Origin: an uncultured Rhodopila sp.
GTDB lineage: Bacteria > Pseudomonadota > Alphaproteobacteria > Acetobacterales > Acetobacteraceae
Length of the DNA: 64,000 bases
Reading direction: 5' to 3'
NCBI GenBank assembly: GCA_903932145.1
Contig: CAIZFE010000086.1
Coordinates: 372,001-436,000 of the forward strand
Shown here piece after piece: positions 9,836 through 18,132 of the stretch (position 1 is the first letter of the stretch; each line of letters opens with the position of its first letter). Under the pieces are notes generated by a model that saw only the letters and a list, made by a program, of their open reading frames with translations, searched no databases and was not told the origin of the DNA. The position numbers were made by a program, and so were the translations under genes.

Positions 9836-10201
9836 TTAGGCGGGGTCAATTTCCTGTTCGATAATCGCGGCCAGATCGCGTTCAGCGACGGCCAGATCGT
9901 AGCTGGCCTGGAGATCGACCCAGAACTTCGCCCCGGTGCCAAAATACCGGCCGAGCCGAAGGGCGGTTTCGGCAGTCAAGGCGCGGCGCCCGCGCACGAT
10001 GTCGCTGATACGGTTCGCCGGGACCCGCAGCTTCAGTGCCAGCGCGTTGGCGCTGAGACCGCGCGCGGCGAGTTCATCGGCCAGGGTGTCGCCGGGGTGG
10101 GACGGCGGCAGGGATATCCCGTCGGGGTAGTGGAAGACTTCGTCATCGTTGTCCGGCCGAGGGGCCGGAGAAGCAGCGCGCGTCATGACCATCTGATCCA
10201 T
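9836..10201 (-). CDS. higA: HigA-family antitoxin (XRE-type helix-turn-helix)
   Basis: The 121-residue antitoxin starts with the ATG one base after the higB stop (TGACATG). It contains the HigA signature [21 protein letters not shown], then the recognition-helix region VPANRISDIVRGRRALTAETALRLGRYFG. It should bind and neutralise HigB and repress the shared promoter. The toxin-first order is typical of higBA. The C-terminus is an acidic tail. Confidence 0.92.
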   Translation of the reverse strand: MDQMVMTRAASPAPRPDNDDEVFHYPDGISLPPSHPGDTLADELAARGLSANALALKLRVPANRISDIVRGRRALTAETALRLGRYFGTGAKFWVDLQASYDLAVAERDLAAIIEQEIDPA

Positions 10202-10202
10202 G

Positions 10203-10481
10203 TCAGTGCGGGTCCACGATATGAACGTCATGCTCGTCTCCTGCGTCGAAGCGAAAATGGATACGCCAGGGGCCGTTCACATCGACCGACCAGAAATCCC
10301 GCTTGTCGCCCTTCAGCTTATGCAGACCGACGCTGTTCAACCCGGCCAGAGCCTGGAGGTTGGACGCGGTGTTGATCTGCCGAAGCCGCCGGTGCGCAAG
10401 CGCGACGTCCATGCCGGAGAACCTGGACTTGCCTTGTTCGACGAACTGCCGCGTCGCGGAGCCCTTGATCGAGCGGATCAT
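10203..10481 (-). CDS. higB: HigB-family toxin (RelE/ParE superfamily)
   Basis: This 92-residue protein is typical in length and pattern of HigB ribosome-dependent mRNA interferases: LHKLKGDKRDFWSVDVNGPWRIHFRF in the centre and HDVHIVDPH at the C-terminus. The ATG is preceded by AAGGGGAT. It is cotranscribed with higA, which begins one base after its stop. The region upstream contains a matching promoter and dyad (10548-10596). Key basic residues are present and no frame damage is seen, so the toxin is probably active. Confidence 0.92.
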   Translation of the reverse strand: MIRSIKGSATRQFVEQGKSRFSGMDVALAHRRLRQINTASNLQALAGLNSVGLHKLKGDKRDFWSVDVNGPWRIHFRFDAGDEHDVHIVDPH

Positions 10482-10547
10482 GCGTATCCCCTTTCACCCC
10501 CGACCATGCACGTCAGAAGTTAAGAAAAGGTTTACATCCGCAAAAAG

Positions 10548-10596
10548 ATATTAGTATGGAACGCATAATATGTAAAGCGTATTATTCATCCCATAC
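10548..10596 (-). promoter_or_regulatory. higBA promoter overlapping a 43-bp interrupted operator dyad
   Basis: Read on the minus strand, a -35 box TTTACA (10576-10571) is separated by exactly 17 bases from a -10 box TAATAT (10553-10548), about 65 bases upstream of higB. An interrupted palindrome overlaps it. GTATGG (10554-10559) pairs with CCATAC (10591-10596), and ATAATA (10565-10570) pairs with TATTAT (10580-10585), all centred on 10575. This layout lets HigA bind across the -35 and spacer, as expected for toxin-antitoxin autoregulation. Confidence 0.75.
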
Positions 10597-10728
10597 GGCG
10601 TGCGATGACCGCAGGAAGCGCCAGCCCGTCCGGGCAGACGAATGGGTGGGACCTTTACCCGATCCGGGAAGAGCAACCGGACCGTTTCCCAAAGGCGCAA
10701 TGGCAGTTCTGTACCAAGCTGGTGATCG

Positions 10729-11307
10729 TCAGATCAGTTTCAGCACCACAAATCCTCCAACCACACCGAAGGCGACCGCGCTGGTTACCAGGGTCAGCCG
10801 CTTTTCGATAAACACGCGCACCGCATCGCCAAAGAAGTGTAACAGCGTCGCCACCAGGAAGAATCTGGCCCCTCGGGTCAGGACGCTCGCCATCATGAAC
10901 AGGGCGAAATCGAACCGTGCCGCGCCGGCGGATATTGTAACAATTTTGTAGGGGATCGGCGTCAGGCCTTTGATCAGGATGATCCACAGCCCGTATTCCT
11001 GGAACTTCGCCTGGAACGTCGCGAAAGCGGGGCCGTATCCGTAAAGGTTCAGGATCGGCCGGGCGACCTGATCGAAAACCGCATAGCCGATCAGGTAACC
11101 GAGCGCGCCGCCCGCCACACTGCCGGCGGTGCAAATCGCGGCGAACCGCCAGGCGGAGCGCGGCTTCGCAAGCGCCATCGGCACGAGCAGGGCATCGGGA
11201 GGGATCGGGAAGAAACTCGCCTCGGCAAACGCGATCAGCGCCAGCCACCATGCGGCGTTGCGGGAAGCGGCCAACGCCATGACGCGTGCGTAGAATCGAT
11301 GAAGCAT
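10729..11307 (-). CDS. YqaA/DedA-like (VTT domain) inner-membrane protein
   Basis: The 192-residue protein has four to five hydrophobic segments and the VTT/SNARE-associated pattern: FAEASFFPIPPDALLVPMAL near residues 27-47, the glycine-rich GSVAGGALGYLIGYAVF, and KGLTPIPYKIVTISAG near 112-127. Family members are proposed to move lipids or maintain the membrane gradient. The ATG at 11307 follows AAAGGACCACCC. A longer frame to 11343 adds twelve residues without support. It is divergent from the thiamine-diphosphate enzyme gene. Confidence 0.82.
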   Translation of the reverse strand: MLHRFYARVMALAASRNAAWWLALIAFAEASFFPIPPDALLVPMALAKPRSAWRFAAICTAGSVAGGALGYLIGYAVFDQVARPILNLYGYGPAFATFQAKFQEYGLWIILIKGLTPIPYKIVTISAGAARFDFALFMMASVLTRGARFFLVATLLHFFGDAVRVFIEKRLTLVTSAVAFGVVGGFVVLKLI

Positions 11308-11396
11308 GGGTGGTCCTTTAGCAGGCCGCGCCGCTCTGGTCACGCGCGCAACGTCATCCTATCGTCGGGGAAACCCAATAAGGAGACGTCCCCAAG

Positions 11397-13085
11397 ATGA
11401 CCACCACCACTGTCGCCCGCCTGCTGGCGGACACCCTGGAAGCCCACGATGTGGATCAAATTTTCTGCGTCCCGGGGGAGAGTTATGTCGGGCTGACCAG
11501 CGTGCTGACCGAACGGAACTCGATCCGGATGATCGTTTGCCGGCATGAGGGCGGGGCAGGGTTCATGGCGGTGGCCGATGGCCGGCTGCGCAACCGGGCG
11601 GGGGTTTGCATCGTATCGCGCGGGCCGGGGCTGTCGAATGCGATGGTGTCGCTGCACTCGGCGTTCCATGACGCGACGCCGATGGTGATGCTGGTCGGGC
11701 AGGTGGAACGCAAGGATTTCGGACGGCTGGCGTTGCAGGAGCAGAATTACTCGAAGCTGCTGTCCGACATCACCAAAAGCGTCATTGAAGTGAATGAGCC
11801 GGAGCAGGCGTCGGAAGCGATCGCGCGCGCCTTCCACATTGCCGAAAGCGGCACGCCGGGTCCGGTCGCGGTCATCCTGCCGGAGGACATTTTTGACGAA
11901 TCGACCGATGCGGAGGTGAATCTGCCGCGCCCCCGCGTCGTCGCCGGGCCGCGCCCGCAGGACCTGGATCAACTCGCCGCCATGCTGGCGAAAGCTGAAC
12001 GGCCGCTGATCCTGGTCGGCGGCGCTTTGCTGGCGGACAGCCTGCACGAGAAGGGGGTCTATGCCGATCTGCAACGTCTGTCGGAGGAGTGGGTTCTGCC
12101 CATCAACCCGACCCATCGCCGTCCGCAACTGTTCGATGCGCGTCATCCCAACTACGGCGGCTATATGGGTATTCGGGTTCCGCCGGCGCTGATCTCGGAG
12201 ATGAAGAAGGCGGATCTGATCGTCGCGTTGGGCGAACGCCTGACCGATACCGTGTCACAGTCCTATACGTTTCCGGCCGCGCCGCAGCCGCAACTTCCGG
12301 TGGTTCACATCTGGCCCGACCCGAATGAGGTTGGCCGGGTCTGGCGCGTCGATCTCGGCATGCCCTGCGATCCCTACGAGGTCATCAAGGGCCTGCTCGC
12401 TCGGTCGGCTCCGGCTGATGCGTCAAAGCGCCGCGGATGGGTGGATGGGCTGCATAAGATCCACCTGTCGCTGCTGGAGAAGACATGGGAGCCGACCACG
12501 GACGGCATCAACTTCGCGGCCATTGTCTGTGAGATCGACAAGCATCTGGCGGACGACGCTGTCATCACCTCGGACGCCGGCAATTTTGGATCGTATCTAC
12601 ATCGGTATATCGGCTTCAAGCCGGGCCAGGAGTTCCTGTCCTCTGTCGTCGGAGCCATGGGTTCCGGCATGCCGATGGCGGTCGCGGGCGCGCTGCGCCG
12701 GCCGGGCCGTCAGGTTGTGGCCTTCATGGGCGACGGCGGGGCACTGATGGCGGGGAATGAGATCGCGACGGCGTTCCAGTATGGGGCCAGCCCGATCATC
12801 ATCATCTCAGATAATTCCATGTATGGGACGATCGGGATGCACAGCTACGTGCGCTATCCGGATCGCAAATTCATGGACGCCACGCGGCTGACCAACCCGG
12901 ATTTCGCCGCCTGGGGCCGTTCGTTCGGCGCCGAGGGCATCACGATCCGCGACGAATCCGAGATCGCCGAGGGAATCGCCAGGGCGTTCGCGGTGAAGAC
13001 GAAGCCTGTGGTGGTACATTGCCTGACGTCGGCGCTGCAAATGAGTGCCTGGAGGACGTTCCAGGGTGGCTCGTCGCTGCCGTAG
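11397..13085 (+). CDS. Thiamine-diphosphate-dependent enzyme (acetolactate synthase-like)
   Basis: This 562-residue enzyme has the three-domain ThDP layout. The N-terminal PYR domain carries the catalytic-glutamate motif FCVPGESYVGL (near residue 24) and HEGGAGFMAVADG. A central domain is followed by a C-terminal PP domain with GDGGALMAGNEIAT (near 443) and SDNSMYGTIG, the Mg/ThDP-binding motif. Such enzymes decarboxylate 2-oxo acids. No small regulatory subunit lies next to it, so an acetolactate synthase-like carboligase or decarboxylase is likelier than the biosynthetic holoenzyme. The start has AAGGAGACG upstream. Confidence 0.88.
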   Translation: MTTTTVARLLADTLEAHDVDQIFCVPGESYVGLTSVLTERNSIRMIVCRHEGGAGFMAVADGRLRNRAGVCIVSRGPGLSNAMVSLHSAFHDATPMVMLVGQVERKDFGRLALQEQNYSKLLSDITKSVIEVNEPEQASEAIARAFHIAESGTPGPVAVILPEDIFDESTDAEVNLPRPRVVAGPRPQDLDQLAAMLAKAERPLILVGGALLADSLHEKGVYADLQRLSEEWVLPINPTHRRPQLFDARHPNYGGYMGIRVPPALISEMKKADLIVALGERLTDTVSQSYTFPAAPQPQLPVVHIWPDPNEVGRVWRVDLGMPCDPYEVIKGLLARSAPADASKRRGWVDGLHKIHLSLLEKTWEPTTDGINFAAIVCEIDKHLADDAVITSDAGNFGSYLHRYIGFKPGQEFLSSVVGAMGSGMPMAVAGALRRPGRQVVAFMGDGGALMAGNEIATAFQYGASPIIIISDNSMYGTIGMHSYVRYPDRKFMDATRLTNPDFAAWGRSFGAEGITIRDESEIAEGIARAFAVKTKPVVVHCLTSALQMSAWRTFQGGSSLP

Positions 13086-13135
13086 GCCTCGTTGAGTTTA
13101 ACCCGCGTTGAAACCTGCTCTGCACTATCCTCGCA

Positions 13136-13170
13136 GCCGTCCTCTCCCGACTTGATCGAGTGAGGACGGC
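13136..13170. terminator. Hairpin between convergent genes, possible terminator
   Basis: GCCGTCCTC (13136-13144) pairs perfectly with GAGGACGGC (13162-13170) around a 17-base loop. It lies about 50 bases after the stop of the thiamine-diphosphate enzyme gene. There is no T-run, so termination is only a possibility. Confidence 0.3.
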
Positions 13171-13190
13171 CGGACGATAGGCGTTCACCA

Positions 13191-13424
13191 TCACATTATG
13201 CCCAATCGCTCCTGTCGTTGCTCAGGCAACAGGGAATCCGGGACTTTTAAGATGCCGGTAACGCGCCGAAAGTTGCCTCCTTGATGCGTTAAACGGCGGA
13301 TTACGCGAAACGATCGCTCATGGAGTCGGAGGCGCGCATCCAATACCAGGATCATGTCGGCCAAAGATTCGTCTGCCTCGTCGGCGCGCTCCTCACCAGG
13401 CGAGCAAAGGTGCAGAGATGTCAA
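13191..13424 (-). CDS. Possible small acidic protein downstream of the TPR-methyltransferase
   Basis: A 77-codon frame starts with a TTG that overlaps the TGA stop of the upstream methyltransferase gene (TTGA). The product has an amphipathic, charged middle (EERADEADESLADMILVLD) that looks protein-like, but no family was recognised and the ribosome site is weak. Otherwise the 335-base stretch 13086-13420 holds only the hairpin at 13136. It could be a real cotranscribed gene of the flagellin island or a chance frame. Confidence 0.3.
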   Translation of the reverse strand: MTSLHLCSPGEERADEADESLADMILVLDARLRLHERSFRVIRRLTHQGGNFRRVTGILKVPDSLLPEQRQERLGIM

Positions 13425-14878
13425 GAGTCACGACGGACTGTCTCGATAGCCAGGAGCAGACCGGGAACCCCGGCATCGGCTTCCTGCCGAATCACCGGCC
13501 TTTCCATATGCACGATGCGAAATCCGGCGTTGCAAACAGCTTCGTAAACGTAGTGTTCAGCATGGACGTAGCGACCTTGTCGTTGCAGGGCCCAGTCGCC
13601 GTTTCCCGGAACGACCCCGTCATGGTCGGGTTCGATGCTCTCAACAGAGAACACAAACCACCCGCCCGGCTCCAGCCGCTGATGCACCCGGGCCAGAAGA
13701 TCCTCAAGGGCACCAAAATAACACAACACGTCGGCCGCTACGATCAACGGCCAGCGTTGTTCGTAGTGCATGAGATCGGAGACAATGTCGCTTTCGCGCA
13801 GGGTGCCGTACAAGCACTTTGCACGGGCATGCGCGAGCATTCGTGGAGACAAATCGACCCCGGTAAACGGCCCAAGCGGAAGATCCCCGATCACCAATGC
13901 AACCAGCCCCGTACCGCAGCCCAGGTCCAGGACAGGGCCGATACTCTGGCCTGCGGCAATCTTCGGATGGCCCTGAAGGATGGTGCGAATGGCTCCGGGA
14001 ATACGGTAGCCCAACTGGATGAGATGAGCTTCGAAGCGGTCGGCGTAATCGTCGAAGACAGTTCGGATATAACCCTCCGGCGCGCGTACTGAATTCGTCA
14101 TCAAGCCGGATGACATGACGAGGTGGCGTACATGCTCATCTTCCGGGCCAAGCTTCCGAGCTTCCTGGTAAGCGCTGGCTGCCTGGCTATGTTGCCCCAG
14201 ACTTGAAAGCGCATGACCTTGCATGCCGAATGTACTGGCATCGACGATGCCAAGAGACCGTGCCTCCTCCCCGAGACGTATGGCCTGATTGAAATCGCGT
14301 CGGCGTATACACAGCAAAATGGCAGCGTTACGCATGGTCACGCTGGTAGGGGATATGGCGATGCCGTCGATTAAGATCGCCAGGGCTCCATCTACATCGC
14401 CGCCCTTTTCCATGGCCGTGGCCAAAGCGTGACGGTAATCGAGGTTTGACGGTGCGCTTGTCAATGCTTCAGCCAGGCAAGCCGCCGCCTCGGCCGGACG
14501 CCTCAGATCCAGCATCACCGCGCCGAGGATGGCCTTTGCCTCCGGATCGGCCGGATCCAACATCATGGCCTCAGCGGCGTCGCGTGCCGCGCCATCCAGA
14601 TCACCGGTCCTTTGCCGCATGTTCGCTCTGCACTTACGCAACCCGGCGTGATCGGGTGCTGCCGCGATACCTTGGTCCAACTCAACAAGGCCCCGGTCAG
14701 ACGCGCCGCTGGCTGCCGCGAGGCGGGCACCGATCAGGCACAACTCTGGCGAGGGGGGCGCCAACGCTCGGGCGGCCGCCACAAGCGGGCGGGCAACACC
14801 TGGTCTGCCAAGGGAGATAAAATGTGCGGCGCGGTTTATTAAAGTCTCGGCGTCAGCCGTGACGTGGAGGCTCTCCAT
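13421..14878 (-). CDS. TPR-repeat protein with C-terminal SAM methyltransferase domain
   Basis: The protein has 485 residues. The N-terminal about 270 are tetratricopeptide repeats (for example AEAMMLDPADPEAKAILGAV and ALSSLGQHSQAASAYQEARKLGP). The C-terminus is a class I methyltransferase with motif I VLDLGCGTGLVALVIG and GVDLSPRMLAHARAKC. The ATG at 14878 follows AAGGAGCCTTAC. It is the last strong gene of a minus-strand run of flagellin, flbT remnant and flaF, which suggests, by context only, a role in modifying flagellin or another surface protein. Similar TPR-methyltransferases occur outside flagellar loci, so this is not certain. Confidence 0.85.
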   Translation of the reverse strand: MESLHVTADAETLINRAAHFISLGRPGVARPLVAAARALAPPSPELCLIGARLAAASGASDRGLVELDQGIAAAPDHAGLRKCRANMRQRTGDLDGAARDAAEAMMLDPADPEAKAILGAVMLDLRRPAEAAACLAEALTSAPSNLDYRHALATAMEKGGDVDGALAILIDGIAISPTSVTMRNAAILLCIRRRDFNQAIRLGEEARSLGIVDASTFGMQGHALSSLGQHSQAASAYQEARKLGPEDEHVRHLVMSSGLMTNSVRAPEGYIRTVFDDYADRFEAHLIQLGYRIPGAIRTILQGHPKIAAGQSIGPVLDLGCGTGLVALVIGDLPLGPFTGVDLSPRMLAHARAKCLYGTLRESDIVSDLMHYEQRWPLIVAADVLCYFGALEDLLARVHQRLEPGGWFVFSVESIEPDHDGVVPGNGDWALQRQGRYVHAEHYVYEAVCNAGFRIVHMERPVIRQEADAGVPGLLLAIETVRRDS

Positions 14879-15046
14879 GTAAGGCTCCTTTTGACCCGCG
14901 AAGAAACAGTTCGGGGAAAACATCCCACCCGTGCTCCGTTAAAGCGATAAGACGCGGCGTCTGCGACAGACGTCTATCCGAGGCGCGGTCGCCTGGCTCG
15001 ACCGCTCCAGAAAAATGCTCACGCGGCCCAGAGCCAAGCTCACCCA

Positions 15047-15394
15047 TCAGGGCCGAACAGCCAGGCCGGCGGTGATATTCTCGTTGATGGATATCAGGAA
15101 ATCGAAGTCCGGAATTTCCTTTTCAATCTCTTTCACTACCGTAAGTCCGACCGAGAGGATCGATGCCTTTAAAGGATCCGGCAGGCTATTGGCCGGGTTG
15201 CGCAGTAGATCTCCGACCATCAACCAGAGCCTGCGGTTATCTGCCAGAGCACGAATTTGCTGAATCGGCCCGCCATTCCTGGCCGCTTTCAGGGCTGCGG
15301 TAGCGTGACGGAACACATCGGCCTCTTGGTCGCGCTGCGATCGGTATTTGGATACGGCCCTGTAGGCCTGGATGGCGTCACTTGCCGTCAACAT
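15047..15394 (-). CDS. flaF: Flagellar biosynthesis regulator FlaF
   Basis: This 115-residue protein matches FlaF in length and pattern: AIQAYRAVSKYRSQRDQEADVFRHATAAL at the N-terminus, then NRRLWLMVGDLL and LPDPLKASILSVGLTVVKEIEKE. In Caulobacter, FlaF acts after transcription to permit flagellin production and export. The ATG at 15394 lies just after the remains of flbT, in the usual flagellin-flbT-flaF arrangement. The gene itself appears intact. Confidence 0.88.
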   Translation of the reverse strand: MLTASDAIQAYRAVSKYRSQRDQEADVFRHATAALKAARNGGPIQQIRALADNRRLWLMVGDLLRNPANSLPDPLKASILSVGLTVVKEIEKEIPDFDFLISINENITAGLAVRP

Positions 15395-15797
15395 GGCGAT
15401 TGCTACTTTCTGTTGGATTTGGAACGGTCGGCGTCGTCTCGGTTGCGGGTATTCGTGGTTAATAATGCGGCGTGCGCATTTGAGCGCCTGGTATCCATCG
15501 TCTGCTTTGGCCGCTACCAGGTTTCAAGCCAGGATGGAGCGGACAGTATCCGATGTCTTTGTGTATCGAAAATCAGCAATCCAGCTTCCCGTTCGCTTTC
15601 ACACCCGTATAGGCTGACGACAGCGCAAAATAGAAACGGCGTGCCGGCGTACGAGCCTGGTCCGGCCGCATGATCTGCTTACCCAAAAAGCGCGTTTTGG
15701 TTGTCACCGCGATGCGCGACTTTGTACACAAGCAAATTGGTGTGCTGTCGATGAACATGATTTCGCCCTGTCGAAATTCTGGAACGAGATTGGGCAC
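15395..15797 (-). pseudogene. flbT: flbT remnant with a frameshift and an internal stop
   Basis: FlbT is the flagellin mRNA repressor usually found beside flaF. From a GTG at 15797 (AAGGGGAA upstream) the frame reads a FlbT N-terminal half including SRIAV, TRFLGKQIM and TPARRFYFALSSAYTG, then stops at 15575-15573. A one-base shift near 15594-15603 restores FlbT-like sequence: TSDTVRSILA, a TGA at 15526-15524, then NLVAAKADDGYQALKCARRI and INHE. At least one frameshift and one nonsense codon therefore separate conserved halves. Two sequencing errors are the alternative. The remnant sits between flagellin and flaF. Confidence 0.8.
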
Positions 15798-15845
15798 GCG
15801 TTCCCCTTCGCCCTGAACTCGAACCAATCGGCGGCGGCTTGATAA

Positions 15846-16697
15846 TCACTTGAACAGACTCAGCAATGATTGGGGCGCCTGGTTCGCCAACGAGAGCGCT
15901 TGGGTTCCGAGCTGCTGACGGATTTGCAAAGCCGTGAGCTGGGCGGATGCTTGCGCCAGATTGGCGTCAACCAGTGATCCAAGTCCGCCGTTCAATGCGT
16001 CGATTTTGTCGGTGTTGTAAGTCGTCTGATTATTGACGTAGTTCACCGAACTGCCGATCGTGTTGAGTTCATTCCCGAGCGCGTTCTGTTGATTTATGAA
16101 AATGCCGGATGCGGTGATGAGCGCTGCGACGGTGGAAGCGCTGCTAAGCTGGGTCGTGGTGAAGCTTAGAGATCCGTAGAGCGCGGAACCGCTGAAAGTG
16201 GAAATGCCATAGGTCGAGCCGCTTTCATTACGCGTTACCGCGACCCGGCCAAAGGTTCCGGAGCTGCCTGTCAGGTCGCCGATCAATGTTTGGCCGTTGT
16301 AGTCGGCGTCCTGGACGAACGTTTTCACGTTGGCCAGCATTGATGTGTATTGCTGTTCGTAGTTTGTGCGGTCGTTGCCCTGCACGCTACTATCGGCAAG
16401 CTTGACGAGCACATCCCGCATGCTGCCCATCATCGTCGATATATTGTTCAGGCCCGATTGTGTCGTTGAAAGTAATCCCTGCACAGTCCCGAGCTGTTGG
16501 TTCGCGCTGGTCAGCGCTCCGACGCTGGCTCGGATGCCTTGCGCGATAGCATAGGCGGCGCCGTCATCGGAAGCATCGGCGACACGATATCCGGTGGATA
16601 TCTGTTTCTGCGTTACAGCGAGCTGTTGCTGTGTCGTTTCCAGGGATTGGAGCGCGACCATTGCGCCCATATTTGTATTCACTGATGTGAGGGACAT
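15846..16697 (-). CDS. Flagellin
   Basis: The 283-residue flagellin has the conserved N-terminal D0/D1 region (VNTNMGAMVALQSL, then QKQISTGYRVADASDDGAAYAIAQ) and the C-terminal D0 helix (LTALQIRQQLGTQALSLANQ, ending SLLSLFK). The central variable domain is short. It is exported by the flagellar type III system and polymerises into the filament. The ATG follows GAAAGGTAATACACT. No other flagellar structural gene is in the window, so this is a detached flagellin island with flbT, flaF and possibly the TPR-methyltransferase. Confidence 0.95.
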   Translation of the reverse strand: MSLTSVNTNMGAMVALQSLETTQQQLAVTQKQISTGYRVADASDDGAAYAIAQGIRASVGALTSANQQLGTVQGLLSTTQSGLNNISTMMGSMRDVLVKLADSSVQGNDRTNYEQQYTSMLANVKTFVQDADYNGQTLIGDLTGSSGTFGRVAVTRNESGSTYGISTFSGSALYGSLSFTTTQLSSASTVAALITASGIFINQQNALGNELNTIGSSVNYVNNQTTYNTDKIDALNGGLGSLVDANLAQASAQLTALQIRQQLGTQALSLANQAPQSLLSLFK

Positions 16698-17016
16698 AGT
16701 GTATTACCTTTCGTGTCCGGATTTGTGCGCCTATTTTTTGCAAGATCGAGGGGCATCATGACCGACAAAGGTTAACGGTTTATGAAGAAAAGAATTTATT
16801 TTTGGGCCAGGGGGAACTTTATGAGGGAAAGCCGCCCGGTCCTGATGGATCGGTCCAGACGGTTTCTGTTCTTGTTAGATGTTTTGCATTTTCCCGGTGA
16901 TCGTCCGCGCCCCAGGCCCAACGATCTTCGTTGCTGCCAGCCTGACCCGACGCCGAATGACATTTCGAGCAAGTATGGCAGCGTGGGTCATCCACTGGGG
17001 ACGGGTCTGATCGCTG
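16698..17016. other. AT-rich leader upstream of flagellin; no gene seen
   Basis: This 319-base stretch separates flagellin from the end of the ABC importer operon, both on the minus strand. The 100 bases nearest flagellin are AT-rich and should hold its promoter and 5' leader. No confident sigma-28 or sigma-54 promoter could be assigned. No convincing reading frame is present. Confidence 0.5.
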
Positions 17017-18123
17017 TCAGGCAATCCGGTCACCCGTCTCGGGGTCAAACAGGTTGATCTTCCGTGTGTCAGCCGCGAAACGGGCGGTTTCACCCAAACG
17101 GTAGTGGAGGTCCGGCGATACGCGCGCGAGCGCCCGCTCGTCTCCAATACGAAGCACGACAATGGTTTCCGCTCCGGTCGGTTCGATCACCTCCACCAAC
17201 GCGGCAATCATGACCGTGGCGCCCGGCGCGTCGCCGAAATACCGTGTTGGTTCGGCGATGCATTCCGGGCGAATGCCCAGCACGACCTGGCGGCCAATCC
17301 AGCTTGCCGCCGCCGCTGGCACCGGGAATCGGATCACCGTTTCACCGCCTCCGATGACCGCAACGGTACCGTCGGACGTCGCCTCCAATCGAGCGGAGAG
17401 CGTGTTCATGGGCGGCGCGCCCATGAATCGGGCGACGAACAGGTTGGCCGGCCGGTTGTAAACCGTTTCCGGGTCGTCGAACTGCAGAACGACGCCTTGC
17501 CGCATGACGGCGATGCGGGTGGCCAGCGTCATGGCTTCGATTTGGTCGTGCGTGACATAGACAATCGTGGAGCCGAGCCGCTGGTGCAATTGCTTGATTT
17601 CCATGCGCATCTCGGTGCGGAGTTGGGCATCGAGATTGGACAGCGGCTCATCGAACAGAAACAGCAACGGATCGCGCACCAGCGCTCGTCCCATCGCCAC
17701 CCGCTGACGTTGGCCGCCTGACAATTGGGCCGGCTTGCGATCGAGCATCGCCTCGATTTGCAGCAGCTTCGCGACCCGCGCGACCGCCTCATTCCGCTGT
17801 GCACGGGGAACGTTGCGGCATTCCATGCCGAACGTGATGTTCTGCCGCACGGTCATCGACGGATACAGTGCGTAGGACTGAAACACCATCGCGATGTCGC
17901 GGTCCTTGGGCGGGACATCGTTGACGACGCGGCCGCCGATCTCGATGGTGCCGGTGGTCTGTCGCTCAAGACCCGCGATGATATTGAGTAACGTGGATTT
18001 GCCGCAGCCCGACGGCCCGACCAGAACGGTGAACTCACCCGACGCGATGTCGAGATTGATTCCCGTCAGCACCTCGGCCGAACCGAATTGTTTGGTAACG
18101 TCACGCACCGTGAGAGCCGACAT
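17017..18123 (-). CDS. Sugar ABC transporter ATP-binding protein (UgpC/MalK type)
   Basis: The 368-residue ATPase has Walker A GPSGCGKST (residues 37-45), the signature LSGGQRQRVAMGRAL (near 134), Walker B LFLFDEPLSNLDAQLR and the switch VTHDQIEA. A C-terminal TOBE/MalK-type regulatory domain contains IRPECI. It powers import by the two permeases encoded just upstream. It is the last gene of the operon aldolase, binding protein, permease, permease, ATPase. The substrate is not determined; the subfamily takes up sugars, glycerol phosphate and related polyols. Confidence 0.93.
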   Translation of the reverse strand: MSALTVRDVTKQFGSAEVLTGINLDIASGEFTVLVGPSGCGKSTLLNIIAGLERQTTGTIEIGGRVVNDVPPKDRDIAMVFQSYALYPSMTVRQNITFGMECRNVPRAQRNEAVARVAKLLQIEAMLDRKPAQLSGGQRQRVAMGRALVRDPLLFLFDEPLSNLDAQLRTEMRMEIKQLHQRLGSTIVYVTHDQIEAMTLATRIAVMRQGVVLQFDDPETVYNRPANLFVARFMGAPPMNTLSARLEATSDGTVAVIGGGETVIRFPVPAAAASWIGRQVVLGIRPECIAEPTRYFGDAPGATVMIAALVEVIEPTGAETIVVLRIGDERALARVSPDLHYRLGETARFAADTRKINLFDPETGDRIA

Positions 18124-18132
18124 TCCGGTTTC

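Noticed and set aside
16710-16770. Sigma-54 promoter before flagellin
   Set aside because: A TTGCA is present, but the GG of the -24 element and the correct spacing are missing.
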